Source of the DNA: Schistocerca nitens
Taxonomy: Eukaryota; Arthropoda; Insecta; Orthoptera; Acrididae
Direction: 5' to 3'
Assembly (NCBI RefSeq): GCF_023898315.1
Contig: NC_064622.1
Coordinates: forward strand, 356,419,234 to 356,483,233
Length of the DNA: 64,000 nucleotides
The position numbers and the translations under genes were made by a program. Under the pieces are notes generated by a model. The model saw only the letters and a program-made list of their open reading frames with translations, had not been told where the DNA came from and did not search any database. Shown here one piece after another: positions 33,161-45,016 of this stretch. Each line of letters starts with the position of its first letter. Positions within the stretch are counted from its first letter, which is position 1.

Positions 33161-33750
33161 CACATATGTCTGGCGGGACATGCTCTTGCAGAATGTGAAC
33201 AGTTTTGTTCACTGATATATTTGTAAATAACAGTTTCATGTTAAAGCTGTCACGATGTCAGTGGGTAAAATTGATCAGGAAGACCATTGAGATATTAAAA
33301 CACTCTAACAATGTAAATAGAGAAGATGGACTCGGGCCTGCACCATCCTGGCTGCCTATAATCGAAGCCCAACAGGCCACACTAACAACATGAAACGTGG
33401 ATGTTACCTGCAAGTAACTACCACTATACGACCCACATCCAGCATGAGGAAAATAAGAATCTGCACCCCATTTGTTGATGGCTACCACTCATATCACTCA
33501 CTGCAAGAAGTAATAGAAAATAGCAGCACCCTACTCGCTCCACTACAGGACATCTTCTATTATAAAATGTCCCATTCCTGCCACTAGCGATCAATTCTGT
33601 TTTTAGTTTCTCCAATTTTTTGAGTTTCGTTCCCATTGCTGCTGGTTTCCAGTTTCGTTTTTTTACCTTTTCCTAAGTCACAGACCGGGCGCTAATGACC
33701 GTAGCAGTTTTGTGCCCTAAAACCATAACAAAAAGAAAAGGGGGGGGGGT
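33161..33750. other. Unassigned stretch, probably LINE or SINE 3' debris
   Basis: Contains a possible element tail near 33660-33748: GGGCGCTAATGACCGTAGCAGTTTTGTGCCCTAAAACC, then an A-rich and G-rich run. GGGCGC and GTGCCC flank it, as in 3' ends of some insect retroelements. The body at 33250-33590 has short ORFs without motifs. Confidence 0.35.
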
Positions 33751-35890
33751 CAGTATTACCTCACGTGTTCCAGTATTTCTATGGAATCCAAACTGATCTT
33801 CCCTGAGGTCGTCTTCTACCAGTTTTTCCATTCATCTGTAAAGAATTCACGTTAGTATTTTGCAGCCATGACTTATTAAACTGATAGTTTAATTTTCACA
33901 TCTGTCAACACCTGCTGTCTTTGGGATTGGAATTATTATATTCTTCTTGAAGTCTGAGGGTATTTCGCCTGTCTCATACATCTTGCTCCCCAGATGGTAG
34001 AGTTTTGTCAGGACTGGCTCTCCCAAGGCTGTCAGTAGTTCTAATGGAATGTTGTTTACTCCTGAGGCCTTGTTTCGACTCACAGATATTTCAGTGCTAT
34101 GTCAAACTCTTCACGCATTATCATATCTCTCCTTTCATCTTCATCTACATCCTCTTCCATTTCCATAATATTGTCCTCAAGTACATCGCCCTTGTATAGA
34201 CCCTCTATATACTCCTTCCACCTTTCTGCTTTCCCTTCTTTGCTTAGAACTGAGTTTCCATCTGAGCTCTTGATATTCATGCAAATGGTTCTTTTTTCTC
34301 CAAAGGTCTCTTTAACTTGCCTGTAGGCAGTACCTATCTTACCCCTAGTGATACATGCTTCTACATCTTTACATTTGTCCTCTAGCCATCCCTGCTTAGC
34401 CATTTTGCACTTCCTGTCGATCTCATTTTTGAGACGTTTGTATTCCTTTTTGCCTTCTTCATTTACTGCATTTTTATATTTTCTCCTTTCATCAATTAAA
34501 TTCAGTATTTCTTATGTTACCCAAGGATTTCTACTAGCCCTCGTCTTTTTACCTACTTGATCGTCTGCTGCCTTCACTATTTCATCCCTCAGAGCTACCC
34601 ATTCTTCTTCTATTGTATTTCATTCCCCCATTCCTGTCAATTGTTCCCTTATGCTCTCCCTGAAACTCTGTACAACCTCTGGTTTATTCAGTTTATCCAG
34701 GTCCCATCTCCTTAAATTCCCACCTTTTTGCAGTTTCTTCAGTTTTAACCTACCGTTCATAACCAATAGATTGTGGTCATAGTCCACATCTGCCCCTGGA
34801 AATGTCTTACAATTTAAAACCTGGTTCCTAAATCTCTGTCTTACCATTATATAATCTATCTGAAACCTGTCTGTATCTCCAGGCATGTATACAACCTTAT
34901 TTTGTGATTTTGAACCAAGTGTTAACTATGATTAATTTGTGCTCTGTGCAAAATTTTACCAGGCGGCTTCCTCTTTCATTCCTTAACCCCATTCCATATT
35001 CACCTACTACGTTTCCTTCTGTCCCTTTTCCTACTACTGAATTCCAGTCACCCATTACTATTAAATTTTCCTCTCCCTTCACTATCTGAATAATTTCTTT
35101 TATTTCATCGTACATTTCTTCAATTTCTTCGTCATCTGCAGAGCTAGTTGGTATATAAACTTGTAATACTGTAGTAGGCATGGGCTTCGTGTCTATCTTG
35201 GCCACAATAATGCGTTCACTATGCTGTTTGTAGTAACTTACCCACACTACTATTTTTTTATTCATTTTTAAACCTACTCCTGCATTACCCCGATTTTATT
35301 TTGTATTTATAACCCTGTATTTGCCTGACCAAAAGTCTTGTTCCTCCTGCTACCGAACTTCACTAATTCCCACTATATCTAACTTTAACCTTTTTAAATT
35401 TTCTAACCTACCTGCCCGATTAAGGGATCTGACCTTCCACGCACCGATCCTTAGAACGCCAGTTTCCTTTCTCCTGATAACGACATCCTCTGGAGTAGTC
35501 CCCGCCCGGTGATCCGAATGGGGGACTATTTTACCTCCGGAATATTTTACCCAAGAGGACGCCATCATCATTTGACCATACAGTAAAGCTGCATGCCCTT
35601 GGAAAAAATGTCAGCTTTAGTTTCCCCTTGCTTTCAGCCGTTCGTAGTACCACTACAGCAAGGCCGTTTTGGTTAGTGTTACAAGGCCAGATCAGTCAAT
35701 CATCCAGACTGTTGCCCCTGCAACTACTGAAAAGGCTGCTGCCCCTCTTCAGGAACCACGCGCTTGTCTGGTCTCTCAACAGATACCCCTCCATTGTGGT
35801 TGCACCTATGGTACGGCTATCTGTATCGCTGAGGCACGCAAGCCTCCCCACCAACGGCATGGTCCATGGTTCATGGGGGGGCACTCTGAT
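33751..35890 (-). pseudogene. RTE-clade element, 5' half (5' UTR, endonuclease, start of RT)
   Basis: In minus-strand order: 5' UTR (about 35890-35575), an N-terminal piece (35571-35350) with GVLRIGAWKVRSLNRAGRLE, endonuclease pieces (35265-34897) with VVQ/LQVYIPTSSADDEEIEEM and LIVMGDWNSVVGKG, then 34886-34620 with RFQIDYIMVRQRFRNQVLN, and the RT start (34403-33889) with DFKKNIIIPIPKTAGVDRCEN. The endonuclease is the BovB/RTE type, which databases often mislabel 'craniofacial development protein 2'. Frames are broken at several points and the element stops before the RT core. It has the same orientation as the 58-61 kb copy. Confidence 0.8.
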
Positions 35891-35896
35891 GATAGT

Positions 35897-36164
35897 TATT
35901 CACAATGTTGTTGTTGTTTTCTTCAGTCCTGAGACTGTTTTGATGCAGCTCTCCATGCTACTCTATCCTGTGCAAGCTTCTTCATCTCCCAGTACTTACT
36001 GCAACCTACATCCTTCTGAATCTGCTTAGTGTATTCATCTCTTGGTCTCCCTCTACAATTTTTACCCTCCACGCTGCCATCCAATGCTAAATTTGTGATC
36101 CCTTGACGCCTCAGAACATGTCCTACCAACCGGTCCCTTCTTCTTGTGAAGTATTCACAATGTT
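35897..36164 (-). repeat. Severely 5'-truncated RTE copy with 13-bp target duplication
   Basis: A 242-bp stub (35910-36151) encodes only the last part of ORF2 (HVLRRQGITNLALDGSVEGKN... GRPRDEY) and the 3' tail (TTG repeat on the + strand). It is flanked by identical TATTCACAATGTT at 35897-35909 and 36152-36164. This is typical of incomplete target-primed reverse transcription. Confidence 0.85.
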
Positions 36165-36945
36165 ACTTAGTACAATATCCAAAGACTTAATGTTAACTGA
36201 AGCCTATATAGTTGTATCACCTTGAGTTGTGTCACAGAGTGTTCTTCAGGTATCACATCGTACACCCCACCCTTTCATATCTGAAGCATGTCTTCACACA
36301 GTGTTGTACGGACTTTATAATCTCATCCTCTCAGTTCCTGAACCAACATGTCGTGTAGGGATAAATTTTCAAATCTCATTGCAAGATTATTCTCACATGT
36401 CGATCAGATGATCAGAAGGCTAATGCGCCCTTTCTTGCAGAATGTTGTTGAACTGAACCTCTCAATGCAGCAACATTTTATGGGCCTGTTGTAGACTGTC
36501 ATCTACTTTGGGGTTTTCATTTTAATGCAGATCCTGTCTCTTGAAAATTCGAAACCTGTGAATAAATGGTTTCTTATCAGGAACAGGGCCTACTGACAAA
36601 ATGAAAAATGAATGCAGAAGGCACATTCAGTAGTTATTGGTGATCCATTATCTTGAATAAACTGCTCCATGACAAAAGTGCGAAGTTCATCTAACCAAGT
36701 CATGTCATACACTGAAAATGGGACATATGCAGCTATTCAGGGCTGTGCGCCCCCCCCCCCCCTGCCCCCTCCTACCACAATACTCTGTCACTGCACTCTG
36801 CCTCTCAAATCAGGGAGTTCTTTCTGCTGCACCATATGTATTAGTATCATTTATGAGCAGTGCCAGGGAGATTTTGATATTATCCACCATATTAATTTAT
36901 TTATGTCATAAACAGTAGCACTCCATTGGAATCCCTGCCCCCCCA

Positions 36946-37015
<70 letters not shown>

Positions 37016-37258
37016 CGCTCGGAAATCTAGGAGTACTGTTAGTTGCTATTGGCAGTACTGGGAGGTGTGGCACTTGAAGGTAAGGACGGATCAGTCTTTT
37101 TGGATCTTTGTGAATTATGCATGAAGTTACTTTATCACTGTTTCATCCATATAATACTGCTGGTAAACTGACTCATTTTGCATTGTTAAGTACCTAAGTA
37201 ATAGATGTTGCATGTTTTAATGTTAAATGTCATTGATCTTGTTGGTTTTATTGTTTAG
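36165..37258. other. End of RAD50 intron 1
   Basis: No gene recognised. Holds a C run (36750-36760) and a long TC microsatellite. It ends in a pyrimidine-rich stretch and the AG acceptor at 37257-37258. Confidence 0.6.
36951..37020. repeat. (TC)n microsatellite
   Basis: More than 30 uninterrupted TC units with a TCGCTCGC end, about 240 bp before RAD50 exon 2. Confidence 0.95.
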
Positions 37259-37405
37259 ATAAGGGGCCAAATAAAATTGTTGATGGCTGATCGCAAAGGT
37301 GAAGAAGTTGTCATCACACGTACGTTACAAACAACACAGAAGGCAAAAACATTGCAATTTAAAACACTGGATCCAGTAATTCATAGGAAGAAGTCTAGTG
37401 GTGAA
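37259..37405 (+). CDS. RAD50: RAD50 exon 2
   Basis: TTGTTTAG acceptor, then 49 codons starting IRGQIKLLMADRKGEEVV, with QTTQKAKTLQFKTLDPVI and RKKSSGE, ending at a GTAAGT donor (37406). The order matches the segment after FVHDPK in animal RAD50 ('VRAQIRLQF.D.NGE... CTQKSKKTEFKTLEGVI.R...GE'). Both exons end in phase 0, so they join in frame without a stop. This segment is part of the N-terminal ATPase lobe. No exon 3 (expected to begin near the 'LSSRCA' and 'FCHQED' region) was found in the remaining 26.6 kb, so intron 2 probably extends past the window. Confidence 0.9.
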
Positions 37406-38591
37406 GTAAGTAAAATATTGCATTTTGAATTTTCTTTTACTCTCTCTGTAATTAAAAGTAATATTCATGAAGCTGTGGGGCCACTGTTCGCAGAATATGC
37501 CTTAACATGCACATTCCTATTATAGGGTCTTCACCTTTGCCTATCCGAGCACTGTCTCCATCTTCTATATTAGAAGGACTTAAAGTTCGTTGTCAAATCT
37601 GAAACAACATTCGCACTGCCATTTTTCATATTCACAAAGCCCTATTAGAGGTGAAAGGCACATTAAATGTCAGTTTATTAGTCATCCAGGGAGCGAACAT
37701 TGGGACCTGTGATTGAACAATTACAGAACATGTTACCACAGAATGTAAATGATGCTGTAGGTATGAGATAACTTTAGACCAAGCATAAAAATAATGATGG
37801 TAGTGCATTTCCATTTGCATAAAAGGGAACTGAATACTGAAGTTTGGAACTCTGTGGTTACTTCAAGTAAAATAAGAAGATAAACGGGAAAATGCTGTGC
37901 CAAACAGAGCAGTCAGTATGTAAGAAATAAAAGAAGAAAAACAAGAAATGTAGAAAGAATTACTATAACTAACCGTAGTAGGAGGAGAAGGGGGTGCGCC
38001 AGGAGGTGTTGGGAGCGAAGAGCAAGCACCAACTCTTGCTAGCCGCAATAAGTGACATCCATCCAAGAGGATAAGTTCAGTGTCACTGATTGGTGTTGTA
38101 CTCGTAAACAAGGCCAAAGGAATCTGGTACTTCCTACAAAGCATATTTGAAGATTAAGACAATATTTAAATGTTCCATGTTATCAGAGTATGAATTTCCT
38201 TACAAACTGAGGCATATGTATATTGCTATGTGCATTGTCCATTCACAGCATTGTAACTGCCTGTTGTAACAGCTGCCTATTGTAACAGGGTTGCTGTACA
38301 CACAGCAGCTCGATGAACCTGAAGTGATTCAGTTAGATGCTGCTAGGTCTTAGAGTATATCTAGAGCCATGTTTTGCAGTGTTCCACATAGATGTCAGAA
38401 GATGCATAGTGGAGGATACACATCAGTGAACATGAGAATTGAGGCCACCTCATAGATAGTCATTGAGGGTGGATTGGATAATTTCTGGATAAGGGATTGT
38501 TCTTTGAAGTTACTTGTTTAAACTTTTATTACCCAGTGAAGAATGTGTTTGGATGAACACAATGTCCAAGGGTGCATTAGCACCATCTTAG
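37406..38591. other. RAD50 intron 2, first part
   Basis: No supported gene or repeat. A minus ORF at 38144-37863 is Pro/Ser-rich low complexity without a motif. Confidence 0.5.
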
Positions 38592-39085
38592 GTTGTTTGC
38601 AGATGACGCTGTCATTTATCGACTAATAACGTCATCAGAAGATCAAAACAGATTGCTAAACGATTTAGAAAAGATATCTGAATGGTGTGAAAATTGGCAG
38701 TTGACCCTAAGTAATAAAAAGTGTGAGGTCATCCACATGAGTGCTAAAATAAATTCGTCAAACTTCAGTTACACGATAAATCAGCCAAATCTAAAGGCCA
38801 TAAATTCAACTAAATACCTAGGAATTACAATTACAAACAACTTTAATTGGAAGGAACACACAGAAAATGTTGTGGGGAAGGCTAATGAAAGACTGCGTTC
38901 TATTGGCAGGACACTAAAGAAATGTAAAAGATCTACTAAGGAGACTGCCTACACTACATTTGTCTGTCCTTTTTTAGAATACTGCTGCACAGTGTGGGAT
39001 CCATACCAGATAGGATTGACGGAGTACATCAGAAAAGTTCAAAGAAGGACAGCACATTTTCTATTATCGCAAACTAGGGGAGAGA

Positions 39086-39359
39086 ATGAAACTTCCTGGC
39101 AGATTAAAACTGTGTGCCCGACCGAGACTCGAACTCGGGACCTTTGCCTTTTGCGGGCAAGTGCTCTACCAACTGAGCTACCGAAGCACGACTCACGCCC
39201 GGTACTCACAGCTTTACTTCTGTCAGTACCTCGTCTCCTACCTTCCAAACTTTACAGAAGCTCTCCTGCGAACCTTGCAGAACTAGCACTCGTGAAAGAA
39301 AGGATATTGCGGAGACATGGCTTAGCCACAGCCTGGGGGATGTTTCCAGAATGAGATTT
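39086..39359 (-). repeat. tRNA-like repeat (same family as 19668-19905) inserted in the CR1-like relic
   Basis: The minus strand reads GGTAGCTCAGTTGGTAGAGC, a TTGCCCGCAAAAGGCAA anticodon arm and GAGTTCGAGTCTCGGTCGGGCAC, a cloverleaf-capable sequence with A and B boxes. It is followed on the + strand by a long non-tRNA body (GTACTCACAGCTTTACTTCTG to GGGGGATGTTTCCAGAATGAG). The CR1-like frame runs straight into it. Confidence 0.75.
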
Positions 39360-39439
39360 CAGTATTTTATTGACACTGACCTATGTAGGGAGAAACGATC
39401 ACCATGATAAAATAAGGGAAATCAGAGCTCATACGGAAA

Positions 39440-39669
39440 GATATAGGTGTTTAGTAATTAAAACTTCCGGGCTAAGAGGCCGTGGTCCAATAGTAGAAAT
39501 ACTTCTCCCTGACGTTTCGTTGCCAGCTGCTCAGATGATGTTGCCCGCAGCTGGCAACTAAACGTCAGGGAGAAGTATTTCTACTATTGGACCACGGCCT
39601 CTTAGCCCGGAAGTTTTAATTTCTGAAGACGTCGGCCGTGAAAACCAACATGCTATGATATAGGTGTTT
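39440..39669. mobile_element. 204-bp hairpin element with 13-bp target duplication
   Basis: Two 75-nt arms (39456-39530 and 39547-39621) are perfect inverse copies except for one mismatch, around a 16-nt spacer. A tail of about 35 bp (CTGAAGACGTCGGCCGTG...) follows the right arm. Identical GATATAGGTGTTT copies flank it (39440-39452 and 39657-39669). There is no coding capacity. Long arms suggest a foldback or MITE element, while the 13-bp duplication and asymmetric tail are more like a retroposed element. Confidence 0.85.
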
Positions 39670-39782
39670 GTTCTTTCTGCGCACTATATGAGATTGGAAT
39701 AATAGAGAATTGTGAAGGTGGTTCGATGAACCCTCTGTCATGCACTTAAATGTGATTTTCAGAGTATCCATGTAAATGTAGA

Positions 39783-40545
39783 TTAGTAACCAAGTCACTC
39801 TAGTCCCCCCTCTATATGGCTTAATTGTCTTGGAGAATGCCATGATAACACTCCCTGGGCCATTATCTTACCACCATTGTCCCACGTTCTTCCAACAATG
39901 GTTGCAGCATTTCTGCCCCATTTCTCCTTGGACACGGTGGTATCTATTGATAATATGGTGCAGGAAATATAGGTCATCAGACCGAAGTTACTCATCACCC
40001 ATCAGCTGCAGTTTACCATTGATGTTGTTGAGCAGATACAAGCCTTAGCTGTCAGTGGACCATGGAAGTGTGAGCACAGACATCATGAACTATTTCAGTG
40101 CCCTGTATACAGGTTCACTGTGTTGTAGAGGTATGCACAGACTGCTAGCCCCAGAGTCACTGTAACATTTGTTGCCTTCTCACCCCTTCGTTGTCTCTTA
40201 TCTTGGACATCAGTGGTATGTGAAGTTACAGTTCCATGCTTGTTGCTCACAATGGTGCTGACTGTCTGTTCACAGTTCACTTTCAGTTAAGTTACCTGCA
40301 TTGTGCTCACAGATTTTGTCATTTGGGAAATACTAGTGATCTTCACCTGAATGGCAAGGATCATCCCTTTTTGTGACTGATTTTTCATTACGAATGGCAG
40401 CTGCCACAAGCTGGATAAATATCTTTTCAGTTCTTTTATACGTAAGTCACCATTGCACATTGCATATTGTATCTCATGATCTTTGTGCTGTACGTGCCTT
40501 CTGTGGCATCTGGGAGATACATCAACAATATGGAAGGAATAGATT
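39783..40545. other. Unannotated stretch
   Basis: Short ORFs on both strands without motifs. Nothing recognised. Confidence 0.35.
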
Positions 40546-40735
40546 GCCACTCATCACATAGAGGAGACAGGGACAATGGTACAGGCATAGGCACAACGAA
40601 AAAGAAATACATATGGAGTATTAAGCTTTTGGGAAAGTCTGCTTTCCAAAATAGAAAACACATAAACATTCACACAAGTACAACTCGCACAAACATATTC
40701 ATTGTCTCTGGGCACTGGTCCACAGTTGGGCGGAG
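40546..40735. repeat. Penelope-type tail fragment
   Basis: The AATAGATTGCCACTCATCACATAGAGG pattern, then a block with GCACAACGAAAAAGAAATACATATGGAGTATTAAGCTTTTGGG, resembles the tail region beside the Penelope copies at 14.98 and 58.2 kb (GATTGCTACT / AGTAGCAATCTACC). No ORF. Confidence 0.4.
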
Positions 40736-40794
40736 CGATTTCACTTACGTTTTGCTACATATCACCTGATGCCATATAATACTCCATTCTGTGA

Positions 40795-41110
40795 GTGGGA
40801 ATTCCTCAGTGTCCTAGCCTTTTGTCTTAGTACAGTTCCAGGAATAGACTGAATCCACAGTCAGATGTTCAACGATTTGTCAGTTTATAGCCAATGTCAT
40901 GACCTTACCATTTTCAGCTGTATCTGGAACGTGGGTCAGTTCCCCATCTCAGTCAAGAAAGCATGATCGTCCCAGTACTGTAAATAGGTAAACACCACTT
41001 TCGGATGGACAGCGTTTTCCCACTTAGTGTCACTAGTGCCCTCTGCAAGTTCCTCATATGTATGGTGAGATTGTTGGATGACAGGTGGAATGAGAATATT
41101 GATTTAATTA
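40795..41110 (+). pseudogene. I-group reverse transcriptase scrap
   Basis: Broken text reads EFLSVLAFCLSTVPGID, then IHSQMFNDLSVYSQCHDLTIFSCIWNVGQFP. It lines up with the I-group element's WKLLSAFAHCPNTAPGLDRIHSQMIKHLSSDYKRHL region. The following stretch is out of frame. It is a relic of RT motifs 0-1 only. Confidence 0.6.
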
Positions 41111-41361
41111 TTGCCGTCTTTTATGAGAGCGTGAAAATTATTTTTGCGGTAAGCCAGAAACTGATACAGAACGTACCAACCATAATTTCCAGTCTGCAAG
41201 TCCACATTCTTCCTGTGCTCACTGAAAGAAATGTTTCTATTCTCTGTTTACTCAGTGGGGTCAGGAACTGTGATTATAAATATGAATTTTGAGTTCTAAC
41301 TGATTCATATATTAAGTAATAGTTTCACAAGCACAAACAAAGTTATATTCCTGACAGAAAA

Positions 41362-41411
41362 GAATAGGCCTCCGGTATGTTCTGCCAGTCGTAAAAGGCG
41401 ACGAAAAGAAC
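41362..41411 (+). promoter_or_regulatory. Conserved structured 5' leader cassette (R4-type copy 1)
   Basis: Outer stem GTTCT (41379-41383) with AGAAC (41407-41411); inner stem GTCG (41388-41391) with CGAC (41399-41402); alternative GCC (41384-41386) with GGC (41397-41399). The core is the same as in the I-group leader at 24436-24494. Confidence 0.65.
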
Positions 41412-41520
41412 AAACCACTAATAGGGCTAACCCCCCTTTTAGTGTGATTACTTGGTTCAGGACAGAACTAAAGAAGCCTCGGACAAGCGCAGTCATGGTC
41501 GGGGACGACGCTTGAACCCT

Positions 41521-44500
41521 ATGCCCGCCCACAATGGTAACGACACTGCTAGCCAACTGGAAAATGATTTAAATCCAAATAGAGGTGTTTTGCAGGATAT
41601 GCTTCCTGCAACCACCCTAGAAGGAAAACAAAGACAGAGGATGAGATGGTCAGATGAAGTTAATCGACACCTCATGTTCTGTTATTACCAAGCAACAAAC
41701 CTAGGAACCAACACAACTGGATACAGATCACAAGTACACACAACATTTATTACCAGATACCCAGAATTAAAATTTTTAACAGAACAACGACTAGCTGATC
41801 AGATCCGTGTAATAATCAAAAATAACAGGATACCCCAGTCAGAATTAGAAAACATCAAACAACAAGTACAACAAATACTAGAACAAAATAATGTGCAATC
41901 AGAAGAAGAAGAAGAAGAAGAAAATACAGTAATGGACTCAAACATCCCAGAGCAAACAAACAAAGAACAACACACATCAATTAAACAATCAGAGGAAAAC
42001 GACATCTTAAGACAGCCACCAGAACAAGCACAAATAGAACACGAAGTGACACACATGTTAGATATAGAAGAGAAATTTCAGCTGACATATATAGAATACA
42101 AAGACACAAATACAGACATTAGACCATTCTTGCATAGACCACCAAATAACCCACAAGTCGAAACAACAATAACAACTATCAACACAATCATACACAACAA
42201 AATAAATGAAAATACAACAATGGAAGAGTTACAACTACTGGTTTATGTAGGAGCACTCACTACACTAAATATACACACTAAGCAGAGATCAGAACCAACC
42301 AACACACAGAAGAAACCCACAAAACCAGCATGGCAACACAGGCTACAGATCAGAATAGAAAAACTGAGAAAAGACATCGGACAGCTAACACAATTTATAA
42401 GAAATGAAATATCAGACAAAAAACGAAAAAGGTTAGGTAAAATCTCACAACAAGAAGCAATGGAGCAATTAGATGAAAAGAAGCAGAAGTTACAAGCATT
42501 GGCCAAACGACTTAGAAGATACAAAAAAAAGTGAAAATAGAAGGAAACAAAACCAAACATTCAACACAAACCAAAAGAAATTTTACCAGACAATAGATAA
42601 CACACACATTAAAATAGACAATCCACCAAACATAACAGACATGGAACACTTCTGGAGCAACATATGGTCAAACCCGGTACAACATAACAGGCATGCACGG
42701 TGGATACAAGCAGAAACAGATACATACAAGATGATACCACAAATGCCTGAAGTGATAATTTTGCAACATGAAGTCACCCGAGCAATTAATTCTACGCACA
42801 ATTGGAAAGCCCCTGGAAATGATAAAATAGCAAATTTCTGGCTAAAGAAGTTCACCTCAACACATTCACATCTAACTAAATTATTTAACAGTTACATTGC
42901 AGACCCATACACATTCCCTGATACACTTACACATGGAATAACCTATCTGAAACCTAAAGATCAAGCAGACACAGCAAACCCAGCTAAATATCGCCCCATA
43001 ACATGCCTACCAACAATCTACAAAATATTAACTTCAGTCATTACACAGAAATTAATGACACATACAACACAGAACAAAATTATAAATGAAGAACAAAAAG
43101 GCTGTTGCAAAGGAGCACGAGGATGTAAAGAGCAACTGATAATAGATGCAGAGGTGACATATCAAGCTAAAACTAAACAAAGGTCACTACACTACGCATA
43201 CATTGATTACCAAAAAGCTTTTGATAGTGTACCCCACTCATGGTTACTACAGGTATTGGAAATATACAAAGTAGATCCTAAATTGATGCAGTTCCTAAAC
43301 ATAGTTATGAAAAACTGGAAAACCACACTTAATATCCAAACAAACTCTAATAATATCACATCACAGCCAATACAGATTAAGCGTGGAATATACCAAGGAG
43401 ACTCATTAAGTCCTTTCTGGTTCTGCCTTGCTCTGAACCCACTATCCAACATGCTAAACAATACAAATTATGGATACAATATTACTGGAACATACCCACA
43501 CAAAATCACACATTTGCTATACATGGATGATCTAAAACTACTGGCAGCAACAAATCAACAACTCAACCAATTACTAAAGATAACAGAAGGATTCAGCAAT
43601 GATATAAGTATGGCTTTTGGAACAGACAAATGTAAGAAAAATAGCATAGTCAAGGGAAAACACACTAAACAAGAAGATTACATATTGGATAACAGCGACT
43701 GCATAGAAGCGATGGAAAAAACGGATGCCTATAAATATCTAGGATACAGGCAAAAAATAGGAATAGATAATACAAATATTAAAGAAGAACTAAAAGAAAA
43801 ATATAGACAAAGACTAACAAAAATACTGAAAACAGAACTGACAGCAAGAAACAAGACAAAAGCTATAAATACTTATGCCATACCAATATTGACCTACTCA
43901 TTTGGAGTAGTGAAATGGAGTAACACAGACCTAGAAGCACTCAATACACTTACACGATCACAATGCCATAAATATAGAATACATCACATACATTCAGCAA
44001 CAGAAAGATTCACATTAAGCAGAAAGGAAGGAGGAAGGGGATTTATCGACATAAAAAACCTACATTATGGACAGGTAGACAATTTAAGAAAATTCTTTAT
44101 AGAACGAGCAGAAACTAGCAAAATACACAAGGCAATCACTCATATAAATACATCGGCTACACCACTGCAATTTCATAACCACTTTTACAACCCTTTCGAT
44201 CACATAACATCAACAGATACGAAGAAAGCAAATTGGAAAAAGAAAACACTTCATGGCAAGCACCCATATCATCTAACACAGCCACACATCGATCAAGACG
44301 CATCCAACACATGGCTAAGAAAAGGCAATATATACAGTGAGACAGAAGGATTCATGATTGCAATACAGGATCAAACAATAAACACCAGGTATTTCAGCAA
44401 GCATATTATTAAAGATCCCAATACCACAACAGATAAATGCAGACTTTGTAAACAACAAATAGAAACAGTAGATCACATCACAAGCGGATGTACAATACTA

Positions 44501-45016
44501 GCAAATACAGAATACCCCAGAAGACATGACAATGTCGCAAAAATAATACATCAACAGCTTGCCTTACAACATAAACTTATAAAACAACACGTTCCTACAT
44601 ACAAGTATGCACCACAAAATGTACTGGAGAATGATGAATACAAATTATACTGGAACAGAACCATTATAACAGATAAAACAACGCCACATAACAAACCTGA
44701 CATCATACTCACCAATAAAAAGAAGAAATTAACACAACTAATCGAAATATCCATACCCAATACAACAAATATACAAAAGAAAACAGGAGAAAAAATTGAA
44801 AAATACATCCAACTGGCTGAGGAAGTCAAAGACATGTGGCATCAGGATAAAGTTGACATCATACCAATTATAGTATCAACTACAGGAGTCATACCACACA
44901 ATATCCACCAATACATCAATGCAATACAGCTACATCCAAACATATATATACAATTACAGAAATCCGTAATTATTGATACATGTTCAATTACCCGAAAGTT
45001 CCTAAATGCAATATAA
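41521..45016 (+). pseudogene. R4-type ORF, copy 1, split by a one-base insertion
   Basis: The ATG at 41521 (MPAHNGND) opens 337 codons closed by a TGA at 42532-42534. The cause is an 8-A run at 42523-42530 where copies 2 and 3 have 7 A. The downstream frame then stays open to 45016 and includes RT motifs and the endonuclease as in copy 2. It also lacks 3 bases near 43690 relative to copy 2 (one codon). Otherwise it is close to copy 2, so inactivation looks recent. A programmed frameshift is unlikely because copy 2 reads through without one. Confidence 0.85.

Larger units (their letters stand above)
38592..39782 (+). pseudogene. CR1-like reverse transcriptase relic with two inserted repeats
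   Basis: The + frame from about 38593 reads FADDAVIYRLITSSEDQ (motif C), DLEKISEWCENWQLTLSNKKCEVIHM, TKYLGITITNNFNWKEHTENVVGKANERLRSIGRTLKK, FLEYCCTVWDPYQIGL and IRKVQRRTAHFLLSQTRGE. It then runs into a tRNA-like repeat (39086-39359). The C-terminal part continues at 39360-39452 and, after a hairpin element, at 39670-39782 (TTCGATGAACCCTCTGTCATG, then TGTAAATGTAGA). It matches the CR1-like element at 57-62 kb. It is 5' truncated and inactive. Confidence 0.8.

Noticed and set aside
37863-38144. Minus-strand Pro/Ser-rich ORF as a gene
   Set aside because: Low complexity, no start context or splice partner, and no motif; likely chance.
41362-41411. Leader cassette as a classical HDV-like ribozyme
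   Set aside because: R2-group elements often carry HDV-like ribozymes at the 5' end, and a CGAAA-type stretch before a closing stem looked suggestive. The space between the proposed outer strands is too short to hold the P3 and P1 3' strands, and no 7-bp P1 partner was found downstream. No hammerhead or twister core was seen either.
41452-41520. Longer N-terminus for the R4-type protein from TTG at 41452
   Set aside because: It has no ATG, and the matching region of copy 2 has an in-frame stop (45258-45260). The first shared ATG (41521 / 45306) is the better start.
42523-42534. Programmed frameshift in R4-type copy 1
   Set aside because: The A run is one base longer than in copies 2 and 3, where the frame continues without a shift, so a simple insertion mutation explains the break.
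42243-42560. Antisense ORFs inside the R4-type copies (for example 42560-42243, 44835-44551 and their equals in copies 2 and 3)
   Set aside because: They are hydrophobic shadow frames of the A-rich sense coding strand, repeated in each copy only because the sense sequence is conserved.
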